Source of the DNA: Zetaproteobacteria bacterium
Lineage (GTDB): Bacteria > Pseudomonadota > Zetaproteobacteria > Mariprofundales > Mariprofundaceae
NCBI GenBank assembly: GCA_021545665.1
Contig: JAJRTX010000013.1
Coordinates: 1 to 5,904 of the forward strand
Direction of reading: 5' to 3'
Length of the DNA stretch: 5,904 bases
Part shown: positions 1 to 5,301 of the stretch, piece after piece
Layout of the letters: the number at the start of each line of letters is the position of its first letter
Position numbering within the stretch: the first letter of the stretch is position 1
Notes under the pieces: generated by a model
The model's database searches: none
What the model was told of the DNA's origin: nothing
The model's input: the letters and a program-made list of their open reading frames with translations, nothing else
Program-made: the position numbers and the translations under genes

Positions 1-406
1 CACCCCAATCATTGCGCCGGGTGATACGGTTCTGCCATTTTTCTCCTGTCCTTAACAGCATGTATTCACGACCATCTTCATCGGCAATCATCAGCGAGGA
101 GATTTGCAAATGCTGCCTGATCAGGGGCATAAAAAGCCGGTTGAGACTTTCCGGCTCTGATAAATCCAGCAGACCATTACTGCCCCACGACCTGGCCAGT
201 TGTAATTCTCTAATGGCGGGATCGATAAACCGGGATATCTCACCTTCCACATGATCGATGGTCTGGTTCATCAGGGACTGTGAGAAGGTGCGAATGGCCT
301 GACGGGAGCCAACGAGCGTGATGATCAGGATTGTCCCGCCCAGCAGGATCACAACCAGCAGGAAACTGCCCAGCAGACTGCGACGAATTGGAGTAACGCT
401 TGCCAT
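1..406 (-). CDS. Membrane-anchored sensor protein, N-terminal part only (possible SpoIIE/PP2C-type phosphatase)
   Basis: This is an open frame starting at ATG 404-406 and running off the window after 135 codons, so only the N-terminus is visible. Residues 1-9 are short and basic (RR at 8-9). Residues about 11-33 form one strong membrane helix, followed by a mainly helical, polar stretch that should be periplasmic. Residues about 100-135 (SSLMIADEDG, then YMLLR and W-x-NR) look like the core of a CACHE/PDC-type ligand-sensing domain. The catalytic domain is not in the window. The gene lies 50 nt downstream of the ABC ATPase on the same strand and behind an RsbW/RsbV-like pair. A sensor-HAMP-SpoIIE serine phosphatase (RsbU-like) is therefore my best guess, but a histidine kinase, a diguanylate cyclase or an adenylate cyclase would start the same way. 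A TTG directly before the ATG is also in frame. The SD (AAGG) is very close and weak, so the exact start is uncertain. Confidence 0.75.
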   Translation of the reverse strand, partial: MASVTPIRRSLLGSFLLVVILLGGTILIITLVGSRQAIRTFSQSLMNQTIDHVEGEISRFIDPAIRELQLARSWGSNGLLDLSEPESLNRLFMPLIRQHLQISSLMIADEDGREYMLLRTGEKWQNRITRRNDWG

Positions 407-456
407 CAACCTTGAGGACCAGGCGGGAATGGAACAGGCATGCTCTTTCCCGCGCG

Positions 457-1260
457 CTATTTATGCGTACCGGTCAACCTCCTGAGATATTCATCTGCAT
501 CGATTATTTCATCACGAGGCTTTCTGTTCAGCATATCCTGAACTACCTCATTTCCCGTATTGCGCACCTCGTCTACTGTTCCGGTAATCAGCACACATCC
601 CTGATCCATTACGGTGAGGCGATCAGCAATCTTGAGCGCGCTTTCCAGCTCATGTGTTACCACCACGATAGTGATATTGAGGGCATCGCGTAGCTTCAGG
701 ATCAATTCGTCCAGTTCTGCCGATACAACGGGATCAAGGCCCGCCGATGGCTCATCGAAAAACAGTAATTTTGGGTCCATGATGACCGCCCTTGCCAGGG
801 CAACCCGCTTGGTCATACCACCTGACAACTCCGACGGCATCAGGTTTTCAAAACCGGACAGGTTGACCACCTCAAGTTTCATGCGCGTCATGATCTGGAT
901 GGTGTTCTCATCCAGCCTGGTATGCTCCCGCAGGGGTAACTGTACATTCTCGGCGACTGACATGGAGCCGAACAACGCCCCCCCCTGGAATGCCACACCA
1001 ATTTGACGACGTAATTTATAAAGTTCCTTTTTGCTGATCGTGGCAATATCATTACCCAGGATCCTGACAGTGCCCGCGGTGGGGCGATGCAGCCCCAGCA
1101 TGTGGCGCAATAAAGTTGTTTTCCCGGAACCACTGCCGCCCATGATGACCATGATCTCACCATGTCGCACATCGAAATTGATCCCATGAAGGATCTCACG
1201 GCTCCCATAATGAGTAACCAGATCTTTTACCTCGATGACGATTTTTCCATCAGAGGTCAC
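457..1260 (-). CDS. MlaF-like ABC transporter ATP-binding protein
   Basis: This is a complete 267-aa ABC ATPase, close to the usual length of MlaF/Ttg2A, the cytoplasmic ATPase of the MCE-type lipid transporter that maintains outer-membrane lipid asymmetry. All nucleotide-binding motifs are intact: Walker A GGSGSGKTT (41-49), Q-loop FQGGALF (Q92), signature LSGGM (145-149), Walker B LLFFDEP (D169, E170), D-loop SAGLDP (172-177) and H-loop H203. The LSGGMxKRVALARA signature and the FQGGALF Q-loop are typical of the MlaF group rather than of importers in general. The start is GTG at 1258-1260, supported by an AGGGAG SD 7 nt upstream. It follows the STAS gene by 39 nt, which fits a STAS partner in the style of MlaB. 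No permease (MlaE) or MCE protein (MlaD) is adjacent within the window. The Q-loop codons contain a run of eight G on the coding strand. The family call is firm. The substrate is inferred, so I give no symbol. Confidence 0.93.
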   Translation of the reverse strand: MTSDGKIVIEVKDLVTHYGSREILHGINFDVRHGEIMVIMGGSGSGKTTLLRHMLGLHRPTAGTVRILGNDIATISKKELYKLRRQIGVAFQGGALFGSMSVAENVQLPLREHTRLDENTIQIMTRMKLEVVNLSGFENLMPSELSGGMTKRVALARAVIMDPKLLFFDEPSAGLDPVVSAELDELILKLRDALNITIVVVTHELESALKIADRLTVMDQGCVLITGTVDEVRNTGNEVVQDMLNRKPRDEIIDADEYLRRLTGTHK

Positions 1261-1267
1261 TAGTGCG

Positions 1268-1273
1268 CTCCCT
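1268..1273 (-). promoter_or_regulatory. Ribosome binding site of the ABC ATPase gene
   Basis: AGGGAG on the minus strand lies 7 nt before the GTG at 1258-1260. It supports this GTG as the start, since no ATG precedes Walker A at a sensible distance. It sits in the 39-nt gap after the STAS stop codon. Confidence 0.65.
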
Positions 1274-1299
1274 GTCGAACTGCCTCAGAAATTCCATCA

Positions 1300-1662
1300 T
1301 CACGATTTGCGCGCCTCTCCTGACAGAGCCTCACTGACAGAATCATAAATCGGGAAAACCTGGTCGAGCTTGGCCAATTGCAAGACCTGCATAGCTGCGG
1401 GACTGGCGCCCACAAGACCAAACTCAAGATGGGCATCTTTTGCCATTTGATAACCTTCCACGAGACTGGCCACACCGGAACTGTCGATATATTCAACTTT
1501 TGAAAGGTCGACCAGCACATTGAGCCCGTCATTCAGGCATCCCAGGATCTGCTCCCTGGCCCGAGGCGAAAAATAAAGATCCACCTCACCATTTAATTCG
1601 ATAACTGTAAAACGCCCTTCTGTCCGTACTGGATACATATCAATTTTCCCGATTACTGTCAT
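1300..1662 (-). CDS. STAS-domain protein, SpoIIAA/RsbV-like anti-sigma antagonist or MlaB-like ABC partner
   Basis: This is a 120-aa single STAS domain. Strands and helices follow the SpoIIAA order: RFTVIELNGEVDLYF (17-31), NVLVDLSKVEYIDSSGVASL (48-67), and a C-terminal section with LEFGLVGASPAAMQVLQLAKLDQVFPIY. The DSSG loop at 60-63 carries the serine that partner kinases phosphorylate in this family (S61 by alignment to the Asp-Ser-Ser/Thr-Gly of SpoIIAA and RsbV; S62 is the alternative). Its start overlaps the end of the HATPase gene by 23 nt, so the two are probably translationally coupled. The local SD is weak (GAGAAAAAG). An ABC ATPase of the MlaF type follows 39 nt later. In E. coli the STAS protein MlaB binds and stabilises MlaF, so this protein could serve the transporter, a sigma-factor or other output switch, or both. 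The STAS assignment is firm. The partner is inference. Confidence 0.9.
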   Translation of the reverse strand: MTVIGKIDMYPVRTEGRFTVIELNGEVDLYFSPRAREQILGCLNDGLNVLVDLSKVEYIDSSGVASLVEGYQMAKDAHLEFGLVGASPAAMQVLQLAKLDQVFPIYDSVSEALSGEARKS

Positions 1663-2083
1663 TTTGTGATTTTCTTTTTCTCATTTGAAATATATTCCCA
1701 ACACCTTCCGGGCATTTCAGGAACCGGCAGTCATCCATCACTTCATTAATCATATGAACACCCAGGCCGCCCGGCTTGATATCATCCAGGTCACGTGACT
1801 TTATTTTTCTGGCATCAACAGGGTTGGCAAAATCGATCAGACGGAAAAGCAGATCATCTTTCAGGTCAAATATTTGCAGGATAATATTACCCTCCAGACC
1901 TTCGCCATAGGCATGCTGAATAATATTCATACAGGCTTCGTTGATAGCAATAACAGCGCAATTGATATCACAGGCAAGGCAGTTTATTTCGCCCATAGTC
2001 TCACGCACCTCATCCCGCACAGCCTGCAACTGTTCTGCCCGCGAGGGGAAATGTAATTCCAGCAATAAATTACTCTGTTCCAT
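1640..2083 (-). CDS. RsbW-like ATP-binding protein (HATPase_c_2; anti-sigma/serine kinase family)
   Basis: This 147-aa GHKL-fold ATP-binding protein has the compact size of RsbW/SpoIIAB proteins. The N-box is clear (AINEACMNIIQHAYG, with E49, N53 and H57). The G1 region reads DFANPVD (84-90), with Ala where many relatives have Gly. The G2 box is PGGLGVHMI (104-112). Family members phosphorylate a serine in a STAS partner and release or bind a target according to ADP/ATP state. The obvious partner is the STAS protein whose gene overlaps this one by 23 nt. I prefer ATG 2081-2083 to the GTG three bases upstream because an AGGGG SD then lies 6 nt away. Unusual for the family is a cysteine cluster at C35, C38, C42 and C51, just before and inside the N-box. 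No sigma factor gene is in the window, so whether it is an anti-sigma factor or a dedicated kinase for a transporter switch is open. Confidence 0.88.
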   Translation of the reverse strand: MEQSNLLLELHFPSRAEQLQAVRDEVRETMGEINCLACDINCAVIAINEACMNIIQHAYGEGLEGNIILQIFDLKDDLLFRLIDFANPVDARKIKSRDLDDIKPGGLGVHMINEVMDDCRFLKCPEGVGNIFQMRKRKSQNDSNREN

Positions 2084-2089
2084 CACATA

Positions 2090-2095
2090 CCCCTG
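2090..2095 (-). promoter_or_regulatory. Ribosome binding site of the RsbW-like gene
   Basis: CAGGGG on the minus strand lies 6 nt before ATG 2081-2083 and only 3 nt before the alternative GTG at 2084-2086. The spacing favours the ATG. It sits in the short gap after the stop codon of the 124-aa gene. Confidence 0.6.
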
Positions 2096-2107
2096 ATGAC
2101 GGCCACG

Positions 2108-2482
2108 CTACCACCTGACCTTGATCAGTTTGCGACACAATGTATTGAATTCTTTCAACTGGGCCTCCCGCATGGCAGCCAGTTCCTTGATCTGTTGCAT
2201 GGAAATTTGGAGTGCACGTTCTGGATCCATCTGCTCACTTGTCATCTTGAGGTTGACCAAAACATCCTGAGTACGATGCAATGTTAAAAGCTTGTCAGTA
2301 TCGAGCTGATGTTTTCTGGCAAGTGCATCAAGCTCAGGATAGAAGGCAACCAGTTCCGCGGTCGTCATATTTGTACAGGGATCACCCCGGAAAAAGTTCA
2401 GCGCAACGACAAGCAGCACAAGTGCCAAAATCAGTCCCAGGGAAGTGAGCTGGGCCCATTTTGGTAGTTTTGCACTTGCCAT
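2108..2482 (-). CDS. Small single-pass membrane protein of unknown function, first gene of the operon
   Basis: This is a 124-aa protein I do not recognise. Residues 1-10 are short and basic (K5, K8). A strong hydrophobic helix follows at about 11-31 (LTSLGLILALVLLVVALNFF). The rest is hydrophilic and probably periplasmic, with helix-forming, heptad-like leucine and methionine spacing at about 43-120. Two cysteines, C36 just after the membrane and C116 near the end, could form a disulfide if the domain is exported. The C-terminus is basic (RKLIKVRW). An AGGAG lies about 11 nt before ATG 2480-2482, a longish but usable spacing. The stop is 24 nt before the HATPase start and the strand is shared, so it is very probably co-transcribed with the partner-switch and ABC genes. 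A role as a membrane sensor or accessory subunit is a guess from position only. Confidence 0.75.
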   Translation of the reverse strand: MASAKLPKWAQLTSLGLILALVLLVVALNFFRGDPCTNMTTAELVAFYPELDALARKHQLDTDKLLTLHRTQDVLVNLKMTSEQMDPERALQISMQQIKELAAMREAQLKEFNTLCRKLIKVRW

Positions 2483-2705
2483 CTATTAAGAAACTCCTGT
2501 TAGGACCAGTACAATGCAAATATTAGTGAGCTTCCAGGTCTATTCAAAGGACATCTCATCAGATCATACAATGGCCATGCCAGCCAGGCTAGAATATCAT
2601 GAAAATACAGAGATCAGCATAATACTACCATACCGCAGAATTAGAATATCAACACTAGTTTGCTAGGGACTCCAGCTATCCCGGGAAAAGCACGATACAA
2701 GTAAA
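2483..2705. other. Intergenic region between the GT-C gene and the Mla-type operon
   Basis: This is 223 bases without a credible gene. Both flanking genes read leftward, so it holds the 3' end of the GT-C transcript and the promoter of the operon starting at 2482. I see no convincing rho-independent terminator: only 4-bp stems such as CTAG-CAAA-CTAG on the minus strand, without a U-run. The region is AT-rich like the GT-C gene. Confidence 0.6.
2520..2547 (-). promoter_or_regulatory. Candidate sigma70 promoter of the 124-aa/RsbW/STAS/ABC operon
   Basis: On the minus strand, TTGAAT (2547-2542) and TAATAT (2525-2520) are separated by 16 bp. A start of transcription near 2512 would give a leader of about 30 nt before the ATG at 2482. 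This is a match by eye to a loose consensus in AT-rich DNA, so it remains a candidate. Confidence 0.35.
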
Positions 2706-4253
2706 CTATGGAGTATAAATATCGGAGGAGAAATATCCATATGAACGGAGGCCATTCGGTATGACATATTTTTTAGAATAATTCCTTGAAATTTTATCAA
2801 CAAGCTCCAGGTAATGCTCCTGGTGGGGAAGTACACGCCCTGAAGCGACAAAGACTCTTGGTGGCTCAGCAATCAGCAGAGCCATATCCGATGCCGTAAT
2901 ACTACCCCCACGTTCCAGCAACAATCTGGACAAATCATAAAACTGATAACTAGGTGGCAAACGCCTGGAAAGCGGGAAAAGACCCGAAAAATACCCGCTC
3001 ACGAGAACTCTATCGCTTGGCGTACTATTTTTCTTTATGATTGCCGCGTTTATTAGATAAAAACTATCCTTCACTACCGGAGAATTCCAGTCAGAAAATA
3101 TCATTACCGGTGCGAAATAAGTCGACTCTTTAACACCATACGCCAGATTCATCAGGTGTGGCTTTGAGAAATAAAGCATTACAACAGATAGCGCAACCAC
3201 TAACAGGCTTCGTGCCGCCTTCTTGTGCAGCCGTATATTGGATATCACTTTCACAAGGAATAACACACCGAAATTAATCGCTATGGACAAGCCAATTAAA
3301 GCCTGGGAATAATGATATGGGTAAGAAGGCCTTAATAATATTTCGGGCAGCTGTGCCACAACAAGCGCAAAAGAAAGTGCGATTAACATGACATTGCTTT
3401 TTATTCGGAAAGGCCTGTATGCAAGCACTGATACAAAACCAATAACAACCAAAGGCAACAAATATGATAGATTATTCAAAACTACAGGAACAAAACGGAC
3501 CATATTGTCATGGATCCGGGTTGAAGACGTTTCTTCAGCACCCGCTGCGGAAACATATGCACCCACAAGCGTTTCCAGACCAGCCACCCCCCCTCTAAAT
3601 ATGACGAATAACAAAGTTACTATAAACCCAGTCACAATGAATGAGACACACATCCTCAACCAGGCATTCCTTTGCAGAACAAGGAATGAATACCCGATAA
3701 CAACAATGGAAAAATATAAAAACGGCTCCCGTATAAGGACGGCAAAAGCCAGAAATATGCCAGCAAAAGTTGCACTATGCCTGTTCTCAGAATGAAGATT
3801 AATCAGGGATAGAAAAAGAAAAGCTGTTGCCAAAGGAATAGGGTTTTTAAATCCGGCATCGATAAATAGTGGGTCATTGATAGACCAGGAGAATAACAAT
3901 GCCGTTATAAATGCTGAAAAAATACTTTTTGAGGTGCGATACAGAAAAAAGAACAAGGCGATAACTGTGCCGCATGAAACCAGGGCATCGACCAATCTCA
4001 AGGTAAAGAATGATTCTAATGGCAGAGAATATACCCAACTGACGAGCAAAGGGTAAAGCCCCAGGGTTCCGTAGTTGGGCAATATTGAATCGGTTGCAGC
4101 ACCAATAAAATTGGAATAAAAGAAATAGGCACCAGCAGCATAGATACCTTCATCAGTAAATGGCGCCGCACCAATCAGAATTAATCTGAGAAAAAAGTTA
4201 AAAAGAACCAGGGTGCTAATAACATAAAAAATCTTGCTGGGTACAGAGTCCAT
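2706..4253 (-). CDS. Polytopic GT-C-type glycosyltransferase (ArnT/PMT_2-like)
   Basis: This is a complete 515-aa integral membrane protein. The N-terminal part has roughly 10-12 hydrophobic segments, among them about 8-29, 85-105, 110-126, 138-153, 160-195, 200-220, 260-279, 286-302, 318-336 and 345-362. A mainly soluble C-terminal domain (about 363-515) follows, facing the periplasm. The first external loop carries the acidic pair D34-E35 in FTDEGIYAAGA, where GT-C enzymes of the ArnT/PMT_2 type have their catalytic acid. A second motif, LIREPFLY (173-180), fits the usual inner-loop pattern. Such enzymes move a sugar from a polyprenyl-phosphate carrier onto lipid A, protein or glycan outside the membrane. 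The acceptor here cannot be told. The gene is visibly AT-richer than the operon to its left and lies divergent to WbqC and GT2 genes, which suggests an envelope-glycan role. The start ATG 4251-4253 lacks a good SD. Confidence 0.82.
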   Translation of the reverse strand: MDSVPSKIFYVISTLVLFNFFLRLILIGAAPFTDEGIYAAGAYFFYSNFIGAATDSILPNYGTLGLYPLLVSWVYSLPLESFFTLRLVDALVSCGTVIALFFFLYRTSKSIFSAFITALLFSWSINDPLFIDAGFKNPIPLATAFLFLSLINLHSENRHSATFAGIFLAFAVLIREPFLYFSIVVIGYSFLVLQRNAWLRMCVSFIVTGFIVTLLFVIFRGGVAGLETLVGAYVSAAGAEETSSTRIHDNMVRFVPVVLNNLSYLLPLVVIGFVSVLAYRPFRIKSNVMLIALSFALVVAQLPEILLRPSYPYHYSQALIGLSIAINFGVLFLVKVISNIRLHKKAARSLLVVALSVVMLYFSKPHLMNLAYGVKESTYFAPVMIFSDWNSPVVKDSFYLINAAIIKKNSTPSDRVLVSGYFSGLFPLSRRLPPSYQFYDLSRLLLERGGSITASDMALLIAEPPRVFVASGRVLPHQEHYLELVDKISRNYSKKYVIPNGLRSYGYFSSDIYTP

Positions 4254-4269
4254 TATTCTGATAGAGAGC

Positions 4270-4298
4270 TTGGTTTTAGTAGTGGCGTATATTATACT
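4270..4298 (+). promoter_or_regulatory. Candidate sigma70 promoter reading toward the WbqC-family gene
   Basis: TTGGTT (4270-4275) and TATACT (4293-4298) have the ideal 17-bp spacing. It would give a leader of about 300 nt before the start at 4606. That is long, so a nearer promoter that I did not identify is possible. Confidence 0.3.
4291..4296 (-). promoter_or_regulatory. Candidate -10 box for the GT-C gene
   Basis: The minus strand reads a perfect TATAAT here, 37 nt before the GT-C start codon, so a normal short leader would result. No good -35 element is seen at 16-18 bp spacing (for example GATAGC at 17 bp), which lowers confidence. It overlaps the plus-strand -10 candidate. Confidence 0.3.
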
Positions 4299-4605
4299 AG
4301 CGCTATTGTATTAGCTATCCAGCGCATAATTCTAATCGCGATTCGGCCAGAATGGAGTTGCCAACAATACGATAGCTGGCAGGAACACAAGAATTTCTTT
4401 CTATTCACCCAATCAACCTGTCAGCACCTGCATTTTCGCAATTCCAGAGCAATGCAGGCTAGCGAACATTTCTCACTGAGCCGCATCCAGCCTACGCAGA
4501 TAAACTCGCCGAGAACTCAAGGCCTTCATGACGATACTGGATAATGTCTATATCCTGAAATTACGAACAGTATAGAGCATGCCCTGCCGGGGAAACAGCA
4601 TTCAA

Positions 4606-5301
4606 ATGAAAAAAGTTGCCATCGTCCAGTCCAACTATATACCATGGAAAGGTTATTTCGATATGATCGCTGCCGTAGACGAGTTTATTCTCTACGACGA
4701 TATGCAATATACACGACGCGACTGGCGCAATCGCAATCGAATCAAGACGCCACACGGCGCACAATGGTTAACAGTCCCCGTTAAAGTAAAAGGCAAGTAT
4801 CATCAGAAAATCAGGGATACTGAAATCAGTGACTCGGAGTGGGCAGCATCTCACTGGAATGCGCTTACACAAAATTACTGCCGCACGCCCTATTTTAAAG
4901 AAATATCAGACTGGCTTGAGCCCCTCTATCTTGACTCTTCATATACACATATATCTCTATTAAATCGAAGGCTGATAGAAGCGATATGCAATCACCTGCA
5001 GATAAAGACAACCATCAGTAACTCATGGGATTACCACCTTATTGAAGGAAAGACTGAACGGCTGGCAAACCTGTGCGCCCAGTCTGGAGGCACAAACTAT
5101 ATTTCAGGACCTGCTGCAAAAGGCTACGTCGATGAAAAAGTTTTCGCAGACACAGGCATTGAACTAACCTGGTTTGACTACTCCGGATACGCTGAATATC
5201 CACAGCTTTGGGGCGATTTCATACATGAGGTCACTATCCTTGATTTATTATTTAACTGCGGTGAACATGCACCCGAATATATGAAACACCTGTGCCCATG
5301 A
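4606..5301 (+). CDS. WbqC-family protein (surface polysaccharide biosynthesis)
   Basis: This 231-aa protein matches the WbqC-like family (PF08889), found in O-antigen and other polysaccharide clusters. Its exact reaction is not something I can state. Characteristic stretches are [18 protein letters not shown] (4-21), the acidic FILYDDMQY (27-35), [11 protein letters not shown] (37-47), LTVPVK (55-60), [10 protein letters not shown] (165-174), and a C-terminal [13 protein letters not shown] (207-219). I chose ATG 4606 rather than the in-frame ATG at 4579 because family members begin almost directly with the first strand (MKxVAIxQ). A GGGGA at 4589-4593 lies about 12 nt upstream, a long but possible SD. 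The stop codon TGA overlaps the start of the following glycosyltransferase (ATGA), indicating translational coupling in one operon. Full length for the family, with no sign of damage. Confidence 0.88.
   Translation: MKKVAIVQSNYIPWKGYFDMIAAVDEFILYDDMQYTRRDWRNRNRIKTPHGAQWLTVPVKVKGKYHQKIRDTEISDSEWAASHWNALTQNYCRTPYFKEISDWLEPLYLDSSYTHISLLNRRLIEAICNHLQIKTTISNSWDYHLIEGKTERLANLCAQSGGTNYISGPAAKGYVDEKVFADTGIELTWFDYSGYAEYPQLWGDFIHEVTILDLLFNCGEHAPEYMKHLCP

Larger units (their letters stand above)
4254..4605. other. Divergent intergenic region between the GT-C and WbqC-family genes
   Basis: This is 352 bases with no full gene. The left end (4270-4298) contains candidate promoter boxes in both directions. 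The middle (about 4320-4530) holds no open frame of useful length, only an 18-codon minus-strand ORF at 4473-4529 whose product resembles the start of a GNAT acetyltransferase. I looked for a JUMPstart/ops element (GGCGGTAG), common upstream of polysaccharide operons, and found none. A short dyad GGATA-N7-TATCC sits at 4539-4555. Confidence 0.6.

Noticed and set aside
400..1006. Plus-strand open frames opposite the ABC ATPase (97 and 130 aa)
   Set aside because: They run antisense to a well-supported gene and show no recognisable domain or good ribosome binding site.
1260..1532. 90-aa minus-strand frame ending at the ABC start
   Set aside because: It lies wholly over the STAS gene in another frame and its product has no coherent domain. 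It is a shadow, not a missing permease.
2567..2582. Sigma54-like sequence TGGCATG-N4-TTGTA on the minus strand upstream of the operon
   Set aside because: The -24 half fits but the essential GC of the -12 element is GT here. No enhancer-type site was seen, and a plausible sigma70 candidate lies closer to the start.
3388..3795. 135-aa plus-strand frame inside the GT-C gene
   Set aside because: It is antisense to a strong polytopic membrane gene. Its composition reflects the complementary strand.
4313..4377. Inverted repeat AGCTATC / GATAGCT in the divergent gap
   Set aside because: A seven-base match separated by about 50 bases with no mobile-element features. Probably chance.
4539..4555. 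Dyad GGATA-N7-TATCC upstream of the WbqC-family gene
   Set aside because: Only five paired bases, which is expected by chance in AT-rich DNA. There is no second copy to suggest an operator.
4579..4605. Nine-codon N-terminal extension of the WbqC-family protein from an upstream ATG
   Set aside because: WbqC-family proteins start near MKxVAIxQ, and the extension (MPCRGNSIQ) has no family-like features or better SD.
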